A stretch of 46,795 bases of DNA from Wenzhouxiangellaceae bacterium (GCA_028289455.1 JANQPN010000071.1:1-46795), one strand, 5' to 3'. Counted from the stretch's first letter, positions 32,817 to 41,982 are shown. Notes: generated by a model not told the origin, from the sequence alone. A program made the numbers and translations.

Positions 32817-33176
32817 TCACCGGCGGGTTCTGTTCCAGGCCACATTGGAGCCAACATAAGCGGCTATCATTTGCGGTACCGAAGCGAGCAGCAGGAAACC
32901 CAGTGTCAGCCACCAGAATTCCATCGCACTATCAACAAAGATAATTGAACTGAACTGGCCGAAAGCCATACAGACTACCCAACGCCACGGCCCTTCCGGA
33001 AAACTGAAACCGAATACATAAGCCATAAAGGTCATGGCCGGTATGCTGATGATGTAATAAAGATTTGAGTCCCAGGCAACATCATCCCCGGTAATAACTG
33101 TCAGTCCCAGGCATGCCAGCAAACCTATCAGCGCCGCGGCAACCGACGCAAACCAACTGTTCTGTGAGCCTCGCAT
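32817..33176 (-). CDS. Small membrane protein, unknown
   Basis: A 119-residue protein with three or four hydrophobic helices: SWFASVAAALIGLLACLGLTVI, YYIISIPAMTFMAYVFG, WRWVVCMAFGQFSSIIFV and LGFLLLASVPQMIAAYVG. Family not recognised. RBS-like AGAGAA precedes the ATG, and a short TTTGCC / GGCAAA hairpin (33192-33209) lies just upstream of it. It is the first gene of the presumed unit with the second small membrane protein and the CxxCH protein. Confidence 0.65.
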   Translation of the reverse strand: MRGSQNSWFASVAAALIGLLACLGLTVITGDDVAWDSNLYYIISIPAMTFMAYVFGFSFPEGPWRWVVCMAFGQFSSIIFVDSAMEFWWLTLGFLLLASVPQMIAAYVGSNVAWNRTRR

Positions 33177-33328
33177 TATTATTCTCTATTATTTGCCAGC
33201 GCCGGCAAACTCAATCCGGGCACTGCTGTTATCTACTAAACTCTGACTGCCGCACGGCGCTTTCGTTCGGCAAGCCTCCCTGGTTCAGTATCTTCCCATG
33301 AAATAACAATGGGTGTCTGTAGGAAAAT

Positions 33329-33670
33329 CTACATGGTTTCTGTGCGAGTATCTCTATTGAGTAATCCGGCAAGATGCGACTCGATGACTTTACGGGCATG
33401 CACACCATCGGCACTGTCTGAAAACCGGATTCCAATACCTGCTCTGCGATTGCCCTGGGCACCAGGAGGCGTTATCCATACCACTTTTCCTGGAATCGGC
33501 AGACGCTCTTCTATATCTTCCAGCGTTGCCAGTACAAAAACATCATCACCCAGATCAAACTCCTTATTGGTAGGCACAAACAGGCCGCCACCGTGTACAA
33601 ATGACATATATGCGCGATACAGTGCGTCCTTATCACGTAAACTGGTATTTAGAATGCCGTGTTGAGCCAT
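33329..33670 (-). CDS. pilZ: Type IV pilus assembly protein PilZ
   Basis: A 113-residue single PilZ domain of the pilus-biogenesis type. GGGLFVPTNKEFDLGDDVFVLATL and PGKVVWITPPGAQGNRRAGIGIRF are characteristic. The arginine-rich RxxxR c-di-GMP switch is absent, as in true PilZ, which acts with PilB and FimX-like proteins. The start at 33670 lies 2 nt after the holB stop codon; an in-frame ATG at 33721 would overlap holB by 49 nt and is unlikely. tmk-holB-pilZ is a conserved gene order. Confidence 0.93.
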   Translation of the reverse strand: MAQHGILNTSLRDKDALYRAYMSFVHGGGLFVPTNKEFDLGDDVFVLATLEDIEERLPIPGKVVWITPPGAQGNRRAGIGIRFSDSADGVHARKVIESHLAGLLNRDTRTETM

Positions 33671-33672
33671 AT

Positions 33673-34653
33673 TTAAGTCTGTCCTGCTTGTGATGCCACA
33701 GATTGCCATTGTAGCAACCATTCCTGAAATTGGAGTTCATGCCTTAGCCCGCTGCCCGAGCGCCGCCAACCCAGTAATGCCGACTGATATAAATCCTGCT
33801 GCTGGCGAGCGTTGATTTTGACCAGTGCCGGCCATTGCAACCGGCCCGTGATTCCCTGGTGCAGCCAGAATAACACCCACTGCCAGCACTTGCCCGGATC
33901 ATGCTGTTGCCAGTCAGCGGCAATGGCAGAAATACTTTGACCACCGGTAACCAAACCATCCAGCTGCCGGTGAATATTCCGGACTGTGTTCAACTGTTCC
34001 TCGGCCAGCAGCTCAGCAGCCAGCAACGGTGCATTACCCGCAAGCTCCAGTGCCAACCGGATATCATCATCTGAAAAATTGCCTGAGCCCTGCAGGTAAG
34101 CAGTTGCCAGAGCACTGTCGGGCAGTGGCATATGCAACTGCTGACAGCGGCTGCGAATGGTAGCCGGCAACCGCCCCGGATGTGCCGAACACAGTATCAA
34201 AACCGTTTTACCGCCGGGCTCCTCCAGGGTTTTCAACAGTGCGTTGGCTGCATTGGTGTTCATGCGCTCGGCATCTTTTATCAGCGCCACCCGATAGCCG
34301 GACATGGCTGCAGTCAGATTCAGGCTGTGGATCAACTCACGTACCTGATCGACTTTAATCTGCAGGCTGTCTTCGTCATTTTGCAGTAAAACCAGATCCG
34401 GGTGTCCACCGCCGGCCAGCATTCGACACGCCTTGCAACTGCCGCATGCCAGGCCATCATCATTAGGCTGCCGGCACAGCATGCTGCAGGCAATGCGTGC
34501 AGACAATGCCATTTTACCCACACCGGCTGCACCGGTAATCAGCAATGCATGTGGTATACCGGCTGCGGCATCAGCACTGAGATATTGCCGGTAGAATTCC
34601 AGCCAGTTAGCCTCAAGCCAATTATAATCTACATTAATAAAATCCTTTATCAT
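33673..34653 (-). CDS. holB: DNA polymerase III subunit delta prime
   Basis: A 326-residue clamp-loader subunit. A Walker A-like GAAGVGKM (about 41-48) is better preserved than in E. coli HolB. The zinc module has CSMLCRQ...CGSCKAC. The SRC motif (IRSRCQQL) and the C-terminal collar helices follow. The start overlaps the tmk stop by 4 nt. Whether it binds ATP is uncertain, because the final Thr/Ser of Walker A is Met. Confidence 0.93.
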   Translation of the reverse strand: MIKDFINVDYNWLEANWLEFYRQYLSADAAAGIPHALLITGAAGVGKMALSARIACSMLCRQPNDDGLACGSCKACRMLAGGGHPDLVLLQNDEDSLQIKVDQVRELIHSLNLTAAMSGYRVALIKDAERMNTNAANALLKTLEEPGGKTVLILCSAHPGRLPATIRSRCQQLHMPLPDSALATAYLQGSGNFSDDDIRLALELAGNAPLLAAELLAEEQLNTVRNIHRQLDGLVTGGQSISAIAADWQQHDPGKCWQWVLFWLHQGITGRLQWPALVKINARQQQDLYQSALLGWRRSGSGLRHELQFQEWLLQWQSVASQAGQT

Positions 34654-35279
34654 TTTGTTTTTATTAATTTTCTAATGTGATTAACTGCCTCATTCGCAAC
34701 CTGCTGCCGGTTTTGTTCGGCATTGATTACTTTTACTCTGCCCGGGTCTGAGTCGGCCCGCTGCAGGTATGCATCCCGGACCCTTTGAAAAAAATCCGCC
34801 TGCTCACTTTCGATCCGGTCGGGCCGGTCGGCGTGCTTGCGTGCCAACCCGGTGCTCACAGGCAAATCCAACAGCAGTGTTAAATCCGGCTGCAGGTCGG
34901 GATGCACGATTGACTCCAGCTGCGCCACCATCGCAGCGCCCAGTTTACGGCCACCCCCCTGATAGGCAAAACTGGCATCAGTAAACCGGTCACACAACAC
35001 AATTTGCCCTAAAGCCAGTGCCGGTCTGATCGTTTCTTCGAGGTTTTGGGCTCGTGCGGCAAACATCAGCAATAACTCCGTCTGTGCAGCTACCGAGAGC
35101 TCCTGACGATGCAGCAGCAGGTTGCGAACCTGCTCAGCCAACCGGGTGCCGCCGGGCTCACGGGTACTGATAAACGGTAACTTCTGCTGCTCCAGCCAAT
35201 GGATAATATGCTGCAGTAAAGTGCTTTTGCCTGCCCCTTCGCCACCTTCCAGGGTGATAAATAAACCGGTGCTCATCAT
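34650..35279 (-). CDS. tmk: Thymidylate kinase
   Basis: A 209-residue enzyme phosphorylating dTMP to dTDP. The P-loop EGGEGAGKSTLL lies at about 11-22, the DRx motif in VLCDRFTDASFAYQGGGR, and the LID region around RKHADRPDRIES. Length is standard. It overlaps holB by 4 nt, and its first codon shares one base with the stop of mltG, so all three genes are translationally coupled. Confidence 0.97.
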   Translation of the reverse strand: MMSTGLFITLEGGEGAGKSTLLQHIIHWLEQQKLPFISTREPGGTRLAEQVRNLLLHRQELSVAAQTELLLMFAARAQNLEETIRPALALGQIVLCDRFTDASFAYQGGGRKLGAAMVAQLESIVHPDLQPDLTLLLDLPVSTGLARKHADRPDRIESEQADFFQRVRDAYLQRADSDPGRVKVINAEQNRQQVANEAVNHIRKLIKTK

Positions 35280-36355
35280 TATGGCCTGTTGCCTGAACGC
35301 AGTTTCTGCAGATAACGCTGAACGGCACGATTATGCTCAGCCAGGGTCGCTGAGAACACATGTCCGCCATCACCACTGGCAACAAAATAAAGTGCATCCC
35401 CATCGGCCGGATTAGCGGCAGCCTGAATGGCGGCAGCGCCGGCCAGCGCAATCGGTGTAGGTGGCAGCCCGGCTCTTGTATAGGTGTTGTAGGCGGTATC
35501 GGTTTCCAGATCCCGGCGGCGAATATTGCCGTCATATTGCTCACCGATGCCATAGATAACCGTAGGGTCGGTTTGCAGGAGCATACCGCGTTGCAGCCTG
35601 CGGGCAAATACACCGGCAATTTGTTCACGTTCTGCAGCTACACCGGTTTCTTTCTCAATGATGGAAGCCAATGTGAGCAGTTGATAAGGGTTCTCCAGGG
35701 GTACTTCGGCTGTAATCAGGCTAGTCCAACTCTGCTCGACACTATCCAATAATGCCTGATGAGCGCGGCGCAGCAGATCAAGATCGCTCTCACCACGGTG
35801 AAAACTGTAGGTTTCCGGCAGGAACAGCCCTTCCAGGATTGCATAGTCGGGGATTTCGTTATTCAGCTGCATACCGCTTAGCAACCAGTCTGTCGTCTGC
35901 GGTGTACTGATCGCAGCCAGTATAGCTTCACCGGACAATTCCCGGCTTTCAGGCTCCAGCAAAGGCTGCTGGGCCAGCCGGGCCAGCAGTTCGCGTGTGG
36001 TCCACCCCTCGATAATGGTAAAACGGTGCTGGATGACCTCACCACGCTGCAACTGTTGCAGCCATTGCAGGGGCGTCGTTGATGCTGCAATACGGTATTC
36101 TCCAGCCTTCAGTACCGGCTGATGCAGCTTACCCAGCAACCTCCAATGCCAGCTGCCTTCGGTGTAACCTGCTGCAGTCAGTTGCGCCACCATTGCAGGA
36201 TAACTGGTACCCGGCGATAGAATAAACACCTGATCAGTGTCATCACCAGTATCCAGCGGGGTTTCCATAAACGTCTGATATTCACGCCAACCCAGGAACA
36301 GCAATAACGCCGCAATCAGCAGCCCAGCCATTAATATGCTTATCAGCCAGCGCAT
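35279..36355 (-). CDS. mltG: Endolytic murein transglycosylase MltG
   Basis: A 358-residue inner-membrane enzyme that cleaves nascent glycan strands and so sets their length. One N-terminal membrane helix (about 4-22), a LysM-like segment, then the YceG domain with EGLFLPETYSFHRG and LTLASIIEKETGVAAER, where Glu234 is the catalytic glutamate (E. coli Glu218). The YGIGEQYDGNIRRRDL and PTPIALAG blocks follow. Gene order pabC-mltG-tmk-holB is as in E. coli. Confidence 0.96.
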   Translation of the reverse strand: MRWLISILMAGLLIAALLLFLGWREYQTFMETPLDTGDDTDQVFILSPGTSYPAMVAQLTAAGYTEGSWHWRLLGKLHQPVLKAGEYRIAASTTPLQWLQQLQRGEVIQHRFTIIEGWTTRELLARLAQQPLLEPESRELSGEAILAAISTPQTTDWLLSGMQLNNEIPDYAILEGLFLPETYSFHRGESDLDLLRRAHQALLDSVEQSWTSLITAEVPLENPYQLLTLASIIEKETGVAAEREQIAGVFARRLQRGMLLQTDPTVIYGIGEQYDGNIRRRDLETDTAYNTYTRAGLPPTPIALAGAAAIQAAANPADGDALYFVASGDGGHVFSATLAEHNRAVQRYLQKLRSGNRP

Positions 36356-36361
36356 AACCTG

Positions 36362-37156
36362 TTACAAACCAAGCGGCTGAATTGCAGATTGCAATTCCGC
36401 TAAGCCGGCATCAGCGTATGTCCGTCCCGCATGTTGGAAGATCGGCTGCAGTCCACGTACCGAGTTGCATAATGCCAGTGCCTCTGCCTGTGAAATATCC
36501 GGTTCCCGCATGGTGCGTTCTGTAATCAGTTGATGATCCAGCAACCATTGTCGCATGACACCGGCCACACCGGAATGATGCAGGCAGGGTGTAGCCCAAC
36601 CGGAATGATCATAAACCAGCAGATTGCTGCTGATGGCCTCTATCACATTGCCGTCGGTATCCTGCAGCAGCAGATCATCCACCCCCAGAATATCTGCTTC
36701 ACGGGCGGCCATTACCTGCTCCAGGCGATTCAGATGCTTAATGCCTGCGGTTAGTGGCTGCCGGGATAACCGCATACTGCCCCAGGCTGTCGTCAGCCCA
36801 TTGACTGCGGCTTCAGGCAACGGACGATAAACCAGAATACTGTCAGCAGCGTTAATACCGGCTGCCGAGCTGTAGGCGCCCAGCATTGGATTGCTGCTCC
36901 GGCTGTGACGACGCACGAGATTAATCCGAATTACACCTGAGGGCTGCTGCAGCAGCTGCAGGCACTGCCGGTGCAGTATTTCTTGATCAGGCTGTTCAAT
37001 CTGCAAGGTTTTACAGGCATGCCGCATACGCTGCATATGCCAATCCCATAGCGGGGCCCGCTGGTGCCGGAAAGTGATGGTTTCAAACACACCGTCACCA
37101 AATGCCAGCCCGCGATTCCATAAAGCCGAATCGGCGGGTTTCCCATTAAGCAGCAT
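36362..37156 (-). CDS. pabC: Aminodeoxychorismate lyase
   Basis: A 264-residue fold-type IV PLP enzyme releasing pyruvate from 4-amino-4-deoxychorismate to give p-aminobenzoate for folate. PLP lysine is Lys140 in TAGIKHLNRLEQV. The N-terminus NRGLAFGDGVFET is the family hallmark. The start shares one base with the pabB stop; mltG follows 6 nt later. Confidence 0.95.
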   Translation of the reverse strand: MLLNGKPADSALWNRGLAFGDGVFETITFRHQRAPLWDWHMQRMRHACKTLQIEQPDQEILHRQCLQLLQQPSGVIRINLVRRHSRSSNPMLGAYSSAAGINAADSILVYRPLPEAAVNGLTTAWGSMRLSRQPLTAGIKHLNRLEQVMAAREADILGVDDLLLQDTDGNVIEAISSNLLVYDHSGWATPCLHHSGVAGVMRQWLLDHQLITERTMREPDISQAEALALCNSVRGLQPIFQHAGRTYADAGLAELQSAIQPLGL

Positions 37157-38562
37157 TATGTCTTGCCACCCGGTTGACCTATCATAGTCAGCGCTTTCAG
37201 CATTCCTGCTGCCTTGGCCTCAGTTTCTGCGAGTTCTGCGTCGGGCTCCGAATCCGCCACAATCCCGCAGCCGGTGCGCCAGTGCAGCGTGCCGTTTTGC
37301 CAGAGCATACTGCGGATTAGAATATTCAAATCCAACCGTCCATGCCGGCTGAGATAGCCCATCGCACCGGTGTACACACCCCTGCCGGCGTTTTCCAGTT
37401 CGGCAATAATTTCCATACAGCGTACTTTCGGACACCCGGTAATGGTGCCACCGGGAAACATCGCAGCAATGGCCTGTCCGGGTGTTACATCAGTTCGCAG
37501 CTGTCCGCGAACATTGGAAACAATATGATGTACCGAGGTATAACTTTCCCTGATCATCAGTTCATTAACTTCGATACTGCCGGGAACACACACCCTGCCC
37601 AGGTCATTGCGCTCCAGGTCAATCAACATGATGTGTTCTGCCCGTTCCTTAGGGTGGGCCAACAGTTCATCTGACAGGCGCTGATCATCATCTGCGTCAC
37701 GCCCGCGCGGACGGGTGCCAGCTATCGGGCGGGTTTGTGCCCGGCCACCATCGATTTCCAGCAGCCTTTCGGGGGATGAGCTTAAAACCACACTGTCATT
37801 AACCCTGGCCATACCGGCAAACGGCGCCGCATTGGCCTGTCGCAGAGCCCGATATATTTCCACGGCAAAAGCCTGGTCATATCGTCCCTGATTATTCGGC
37901 CTGGCATGCCAGCCGCGTGATAAATTCACCTGAAACACGTCTCCGGCACGCACATATTCCTGGATGCGGCGCACGCCATCACAAAAACTTTCTCCGGAAT
38001 CAGCATGAATTTGCCATTGCGGCGAATTGATTGACGACGCATGAAACGCCGGTGTCTGTTCAATCAGGGCATGTAACGAAGACAGACGCTGCCGGCTTTC
38101 CGCAATCAGTGTCCGGGTTTGCTGCTGATGGTCAATAATGACGGCGGCATCGCAGCGCCAGGCCATGGCCACAGGCTGCGCCTGCTCTGGCCTGTTTAAT
38201 TGCAGACTCGGCTCCACCTCGCCTGCCAGCTCATAACCCAGCAACAAAAACCATCCGCCGATAAATGGCAGGCCGCCATTGTCCTGATGGTGACACGCCT
38301 GATAGGCAGCATCCAGACGTTCCAGAAAGCCCGGCTGATCAGCTCTGGTCAGCTGCTCAAACGACAAGCTGATGGGCTGCTCTTCAGCAGCGGCAAACAG
38401 CATGGAATAACGGTGCTGACCATGGGTGCCCATGGCCGTTTCCAGCAGGAAGGGGAACTGTTCAGGGTGCTGCTGATGAATCTCGATCAGACCTGCAGAA
38501 GTCTGCAGGCTGCAACTGAACCAGTGTTGATCGCGGCAGCGCTTTATTCGGCTAGTCCGCAT
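37156..38562 (-). CDS. pabB: Aminodeoxychorismate synthase component I (PIAGT-type PabB)
   Basis: A 468-residue chorismate-utilising enzyme. The C-terminal catalytic domain has RPIAGTRPRGRD (278-289), ERAEHIMLIDLERNDLGRV and FPGGTITGCPKVRCMEII. Ala281 stands where the covalent-catalysis lysine of E. coli PabB lies (PIKGT). This is the PIAGT pattern of anthranilate synthases, and also of a known PabB subclass with a non-covalent aminodeoxyisochorismate intermediate. Direct coupling to pabC argues for PabB rather than TrpE. The N-terminal LLET (39-42) resembles the LLES Trp-binding segment. The glutaminase partner PabA is not in the window. Confidence 0.88.
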   Translation of the reverse strand: MRTSRIKRCRDQHWFSCSLQTSAGLIEIHQQHPEQFPFLLETAMGTHGQHRYSMLFAAAEEQPISLSFEQLTRADQPGFLERLDAAYQACHHQDNGGLPFIGGWFLLLGYELAGEVEPSLQLNRPEQAQPVAMAWRCDAAVIIDHQQQTRTLIAESRQRLSSLHALIEQTPAFHASSINSPQWQIHADSGESFCDGVRRIQEYVRAGDVFQVNLSRGWHARPNNQGRYDQAFAVEIYRALRQANAAPFAGMARVNDSVVLSSSPERLLEIDGGRAQTRPIAGTRPRGRDADDDQRLSDELLAHPKERAEHIMLIDLERNDLGRVCVPGSIEVNELMIRESYTSVHHIVSNVRGQLRTDVTPGQAIAAMFPGGTITGCPKVRCMEIIAELENAGRGVYTGAMGYLSRHGRLDLNILIRSMLWQNGTLHWRTGCGIVADSEPDAELAETEAKAAGMLKALTMIGQPGGKT

Positions 38563-38592
38563 GCTGCAAAGCTATATCTGTTAAACGGAAGA

Positions 38593-39840
38593 TTAATCCA
38601 GCTTTTTGAACAGCAGCGTGCCGTTGGTGCCGCCAAATCCGAACGAATTGGACATCGCCACCCTGATATCTCTCTGCTGTGCGCTGTTGGGCACGTAGTT
38701 CAGGTCACAGCCCTCGCTGGGGTTATCCAGGTTTATCGTCGGCATGGCAATGTTATCGCGCATTCCCAGCACTGTAAAAATGGACTCAATACCGCCGGCA
38801 GCACCAAGCAGGTGACCGGTCATTGATTTGCTAGAACTGACCGCCAACTGATAGGCGTGATCACCGAAACAGGTTTTGACCGCATCACTTTCCGCCTGAT
38901 CACCCAGTGGTGTGGAAGTTCCATGCGCATTGATGTAATCAACATCTTCTGCATTAATACCGGCATCCGTCAGCGCATTGCGCATACTGCGTGATGCACC
39001 CTCACCACCTTCCGGCGGCTGGGTAATATGATGTGCATCACTGCTCATGCCAAAGCCCGCCAGTTCACCATAAATTTGTGCGCCGCGACGACGCGCAAAT
39101 TCCAGCTCTTCCAGAATCATCACACCGGCACCATTGCCCAATACAAACCCTGCACGGTCCTGATCCCATGGACGGCTGGCCGCTTCCGGATTGTCATTAA
39201 AGGCTGAACACAAAGCCTTGGCAGAAGCAAAACCGCCCATAGCGGTAGGCGTGGTGGCATATTCAGCACCACCGGCGATCATTACATCGGCATCGCCGTA
39301 GGCAATCATGCGAGCTGCTTCACCAATGTTGTGATTGGCGGTAGTGCAAGCTGAGACAATGCTGAAAGTTGGTCCCTTCAGATTGTATTTGATCGATACC
39401 AGCCCGGCGATCATATTGACGATGGTAGCCGGAACAAAAAATGGCGATACTCTGCGTGCACCACCTTTGACGTAGGTTGCATGGGTATCTTCGATGGTCT
39501 TGATGCCACCGATACCGGCACCGATCAGGGCGCCGAAACGCTCGGTATCATACGCGCTGAAATCTATCCCGGAATCGTCGATTGCCTGGATGCTTGCCGC
39601 CATCCCGTAGTGGATAAAAGTGTCATATTTACGGGCATCTTTGGGACCGACCCATTCAACCGGATCAAAATCCCTGATTTCACCTGCAATCTGACTGCTC
39701 AATCCATCGTCACTGAATTCCGTTAACGGACCAATGCCGCTACGGCCGTTGACGATGCTGTCCCAGGCAGTTTCAATACTGTTGCCGACTGGAGAAATGA
39801 TCCCCAGGCCGGTAACGACTATCCGACGTTCGCTACGCAT
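38593..39840 (-). CDS. fabF: 3-oxoacyl-ACP synthase II
   Basis: A 415-residue condensing enzyme that extends acyl-ACP with malonyl-ACP. The nucleophile is Cys165 in SACTTANHNIG. Catalytic histidines are in HGTSTPLGD and TGHLLGAAGG, and the C-terminal NSFGFGGTN block is intact. Spacing of 31 bp from acpP is as expected for acpP-fabF. It lies 30 bp upstream of pabB. Confidence 0.97.
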   Translation of the reverse strand: MRSERRIVVTGLGIISPVGNSIETAWDSIVNGRSGIGPLTEFSDDGLSSQIAGEIRDFDPVEWVGPKDARKYDTFIHYGMAASIQAIDDSGIDFSAYDTERFGALIGAGIGGIKTIEDTHATYVKGGARRVSPFFVPATIVNMIAGLVSIKYNLKGPTFSIVSACTTANHNIGEAARMIAYGDADVMIAGGAEYATTPTAMGGFASAKALCSAFNDNPEAASRPWDQDRAGFVLGNGAGVMILEELEFARRRGAQIYGELAGFGMSSDAHHITQPPEGGEGASRSMRNALTDAGINAEDVDYINAHGTSTPLGDQAESDAVKTCFGDHAYQLAVSSSKSMTGHLLGAAGGIESIFTVLGMRDNIAMPTINLDNPSEGCDLNYVPNSAQQRDIRVAMSNSFGFGGTNGTLLFKKLD

Positions 39841-39871
39841 AATAGAGCTGGTATCTGAAGGTCAGCAGCGC

Positions 39872-40108
39872 TTAAGAAGCGTTGTTCTTGACGTAGTCTA
39901 TTGCCTGTTGAACGTTGGTGATCTTCTCAGCTTCTTCATCGGGGATTTCACACTCGAATTCCTCTTCAAGAGCCATTACCAGCTCAACGGTATCCAGAGA
40001 ATCCGCACCCAGATCATCAACAAAAGAGGCACTTGGCGTTACTTCGTCTTCCTTAACGCCCAGTTGTTCGATAACAATCTTTGTTACGCGTTCTTCAATG
40101 TTGCTCAT
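39872..40108 (-). CDS. acpP: Acyl carrier protein
   Basis: A 78-residue acidic four-helix protein. Phosphopantetheine attaches to Ser37 in [18 protein letters not shown]. It carries acyl chains for fatty acid, lipid A and lipoyl synthesis. RBS AGGAAG lies before the ATG. It has its own candidate promoter in the 131-bp gap after fabG, in line with the high expression expected for ACP. Confidence 0.98.
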   Translation of the reverse strand: MSNIEERVTKIVIEQLGVKEDEVTPSASFVDDLGADSLDTVELVMALEEEFECEIPDEEAEKITNVQQAIDYVKNNAS

Positions 40109-40155
40109 AAGTTTTGCTTCCTGTTCAGTTGCAATGGTTAAATGATCAGCAGCAT

Positions 40156-40185
40156 ATTGTAGTGAACTGCTGTGTTTACTGCCAG
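40156..40185 (-). promoter_or_regulatory. Candidate acpP promoter
   Basis: On the minus strand CTGGCA (40180-40185) and TACAAT (40156-40161) are 18 bp apart; the -10 matches 5/6 and the -35 4/6. The start would fall near 40149, about 40 nt before the acpP ATG. An internal acpP promoter is known in E. coli. Confidence 0.45.
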
Positions 40186-40196
40186 ACGTTCAACCC

Positions 40197-40221
40197 GTTA
40201 TCAGCACACATGACTGATAAC
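40197..40221. promoter_or_regulatory. Perfect 8-bp inverted repeat between fabG and acpP
   Basis: GTTATCAG (40197-40204) and CTGATAAC (40214-40221) are exact reverse complements with a 9-nt spacer. The repeat starts 12 bp upstream of the candidate acpP -35 box and 19 bp after the fabG stop. It could be an operator, or an mRNA hairpin protecting or attenuating the fabG transcript. It has no T-run, so it is not a classical terminator. Confidence 0.5.
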
Positions 40222-40239
40222 CAATGGTTGCTGTATCGC

Positions 40240-41004
40240 CTAGCTCATGTACATTCCGCCGTTGATGTGCAATGTAGCACCGGTTATGTAACCGGCGGCG
40301 TCTGAGCACAAAAAATCTACGGCAGCGGCGATATCATCCGGCTGACCGAGGCGGTTGACCGGTATGTCCTTTAATAGAGCACTGCGCTGTGCTTCATCCA
40401 GGGCATCAGTCATATCGGTTTCAATAAATCCGGGGGCAATCACATTCACGGTAATACCACGACTGCCTATTTCACGGGCAATTGATTTTGAAAATGCGGT
40501 AATACCGGCTTTGGCAGCTGCATAATTGGCCTGCCCCGCATTGCCCATACTGCCGATAACCGAAGTGATTGAAATCACCCTGCCCCAGCGCGCCTTCATC
40601 ATGCCGCGGGCACAGGCTTTGGTCATTCGGTATACCGAACGCAAATTGGTGTTGATCACCGCATTCCAATCATCTTCCCCCAGCCTCAATAACAGCTGGT
40701 CACGGGTAATCCCGGCATTGTTGACCAGAATCTGCGGCGCAGCGCCGGCCTGTTCAGCTACGCTGGCCAATGCAGCGCTGATCTGTTCAGCATCGTTGAC
40801 ATCAAGCTGCAGCCCGTGACAGTCGCCGTCTATCTGCTGCAACCGTTCGGTAATTGCCTGTGCACCGGCAGCTGATGTTGCCGTGCCGAATACCTTATGT
40901 CCGGCATGCGCCAGATGATCAGCAATTGCAGCCCCGATTCCGCGGCTGGCACCGGTGACCAGTGCTACCCGGCCGACTGAGTTATCAGAGCTGTTGGTCG
41001 TCAT
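40240..41004 (-). CDS. fabG: 3-oxoacyl-ACP reductase
   Basis: A 254-residue short-chain dehydrogenase reducing beta-ketoacyl-ACP with NADPH. Cofactor motif TGASRGIG lies at about 17-24, NNAG in LVNNAGITRD, catalytic Ser in SITSVIGSMG and Tyr/Lys in NYAAAKAG, and the C-terminus GYITGATLHINGGMYM is typical of FabG. Located between fabD and acpP in the conserved fab order. Confidence 0.97.
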   Translation of the reverse strand: MTTNSSDNSVGRVALVTGASRGIGAAIADHLAHAGHKVFGTATSAAGAQAITERLQQIDGDCHGLQLDVNDAEQISAALASVAEQAGAAPQILVNNAGITRDQLLLRLGEDDWNAVINTNLRSVYRMTKACARGMMKARWGRVISITSVIGSMGNAGQANYAAAKAGITAFSKSIAREIGSRGITVNVIAPGFIETDMTDALDEAQRSALLKDIPVNRLGQPDDIAAAVDFLCSDAAGYITGATLHINGGMYMS

Positions 41005-41031
41005 TGTTCCCGATTCCCGATAGGTATTTTA

Positions 41032-41982
41032 TCAAGCAGCCGCCAGTTCCTGCAGAACATCCGGCTGCGCTAGTGCAGACATGGGGGCGCCGCGGCCATT
41101 ACCAATACGTTTGATCAGTCCGGCCAAAACCTTACCCGGACCGCATTCAGCATAGGCATCAATACCGGCTGACTGCAGTGCCAGTACACTGTCCGTCCAA
41201 CGGACCGGACGATACAGCTGGGCTGCCAGAGCCTGCTGCATTTCAGTAATATCCTCATGCGTGCCCGCATCCACATTGTGAACCACAGGGATTTGCGGTA
41301 CACGCCAGTCTATCCCTAACATCGCCTGATGCAGCTGCTCGGCCGCCGGGCGCATTAATTCACAATGGGAAGGCACGCTCACCGGCAGGATCTGAGCACG
41401 CCGGGCACCCGCTTCACGGGCTTTCTCGGTCAACTGACCAACCGCTTCCGACTGACCGGCAACCACTACCTGGCCGGGAGCGTTGAAATTGGCCGCCGAC
41501 ACCAGCCAGCCACTGTCATCATTCTCACCGCTTACCTGTTCACACAGGCCGATGACCTGCTCGTCATCCAATCCAAGAATGGCCGCCATGCCGCCCCGTC
41601 CTTCCGGCACAGCCTGTTGCATCAACCGGCCTCGCAAAGCCACCAGTCCGACAGCATCGGCAAAGTCTATTGATCCGGCACAGACCAGCGCAGTGTATTC
41701 CCCCAGGCTGTGTCCGGCCAGCAGTCGCGGCCGATTCTCACTCTGTGAACACCATGCCCGCCATACCGCAACACCGGCGGTTAACAGTGCCGGCTGGGTA
41801 TATTCGGTAACATTCAGTTGTCCGTCCGGGTCCTGCTGGGTTAACGTCCATAGATCATAGCCCAACACGCTGCTGGCTTCGGCAAAGCTGTCCCGTACTT
41901 CAGGAAACTGTTCAGCCAGATCGGCCAGCATGCCGACAGACTGAGAACCCTGACCGGGAAAAAGAAAAGCGGTATTTTGCAT
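41032..41982 (-). CDS. fabD: Malonyl-CoA:ACP transacylase
   Basis: A 316-residue alpha/beta hydrolase-like enzyme loading malonate on ACP. FPGQGSQSVGM is at 8-18. The nucleophile Ser92 is in GHSLGEYTAL, the malonate-binding arginine in LRGRLMQ, and the catalytic histidine in PSHCELM. It lies 15 bp downstream of fabH and 27 bp upstream of fabG. Confidence 0.97.
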   Translation of the reverse strand: MQNTAFLFPGQGSQSVGMLADLAEQFPEVRDSFAEASSVLGYDLWTLTQQDPDGQLNVTEYTQPALLTAGVAVWRAWCSQSENRPRLLAGHSLGEYTALVCAGSIDFADAVGLVALRGRLMQQAVPEGRGGMAAILGLDDEQVIGLCEQVSGENDDSGWLVSAANFNAPGQVVVAGQSEAVGQLTEKAREAGARRAQILPVSVPSHCELMRPAAEQLHQAMLGIDWRVPQIPVVHNVDAGTHEDITEMQQALAAQLYRPVRWTDSVLALQSAGIDAYAECGPGKVLAGLIKRIGNGRGAPMSALAQPDVLQELAAA

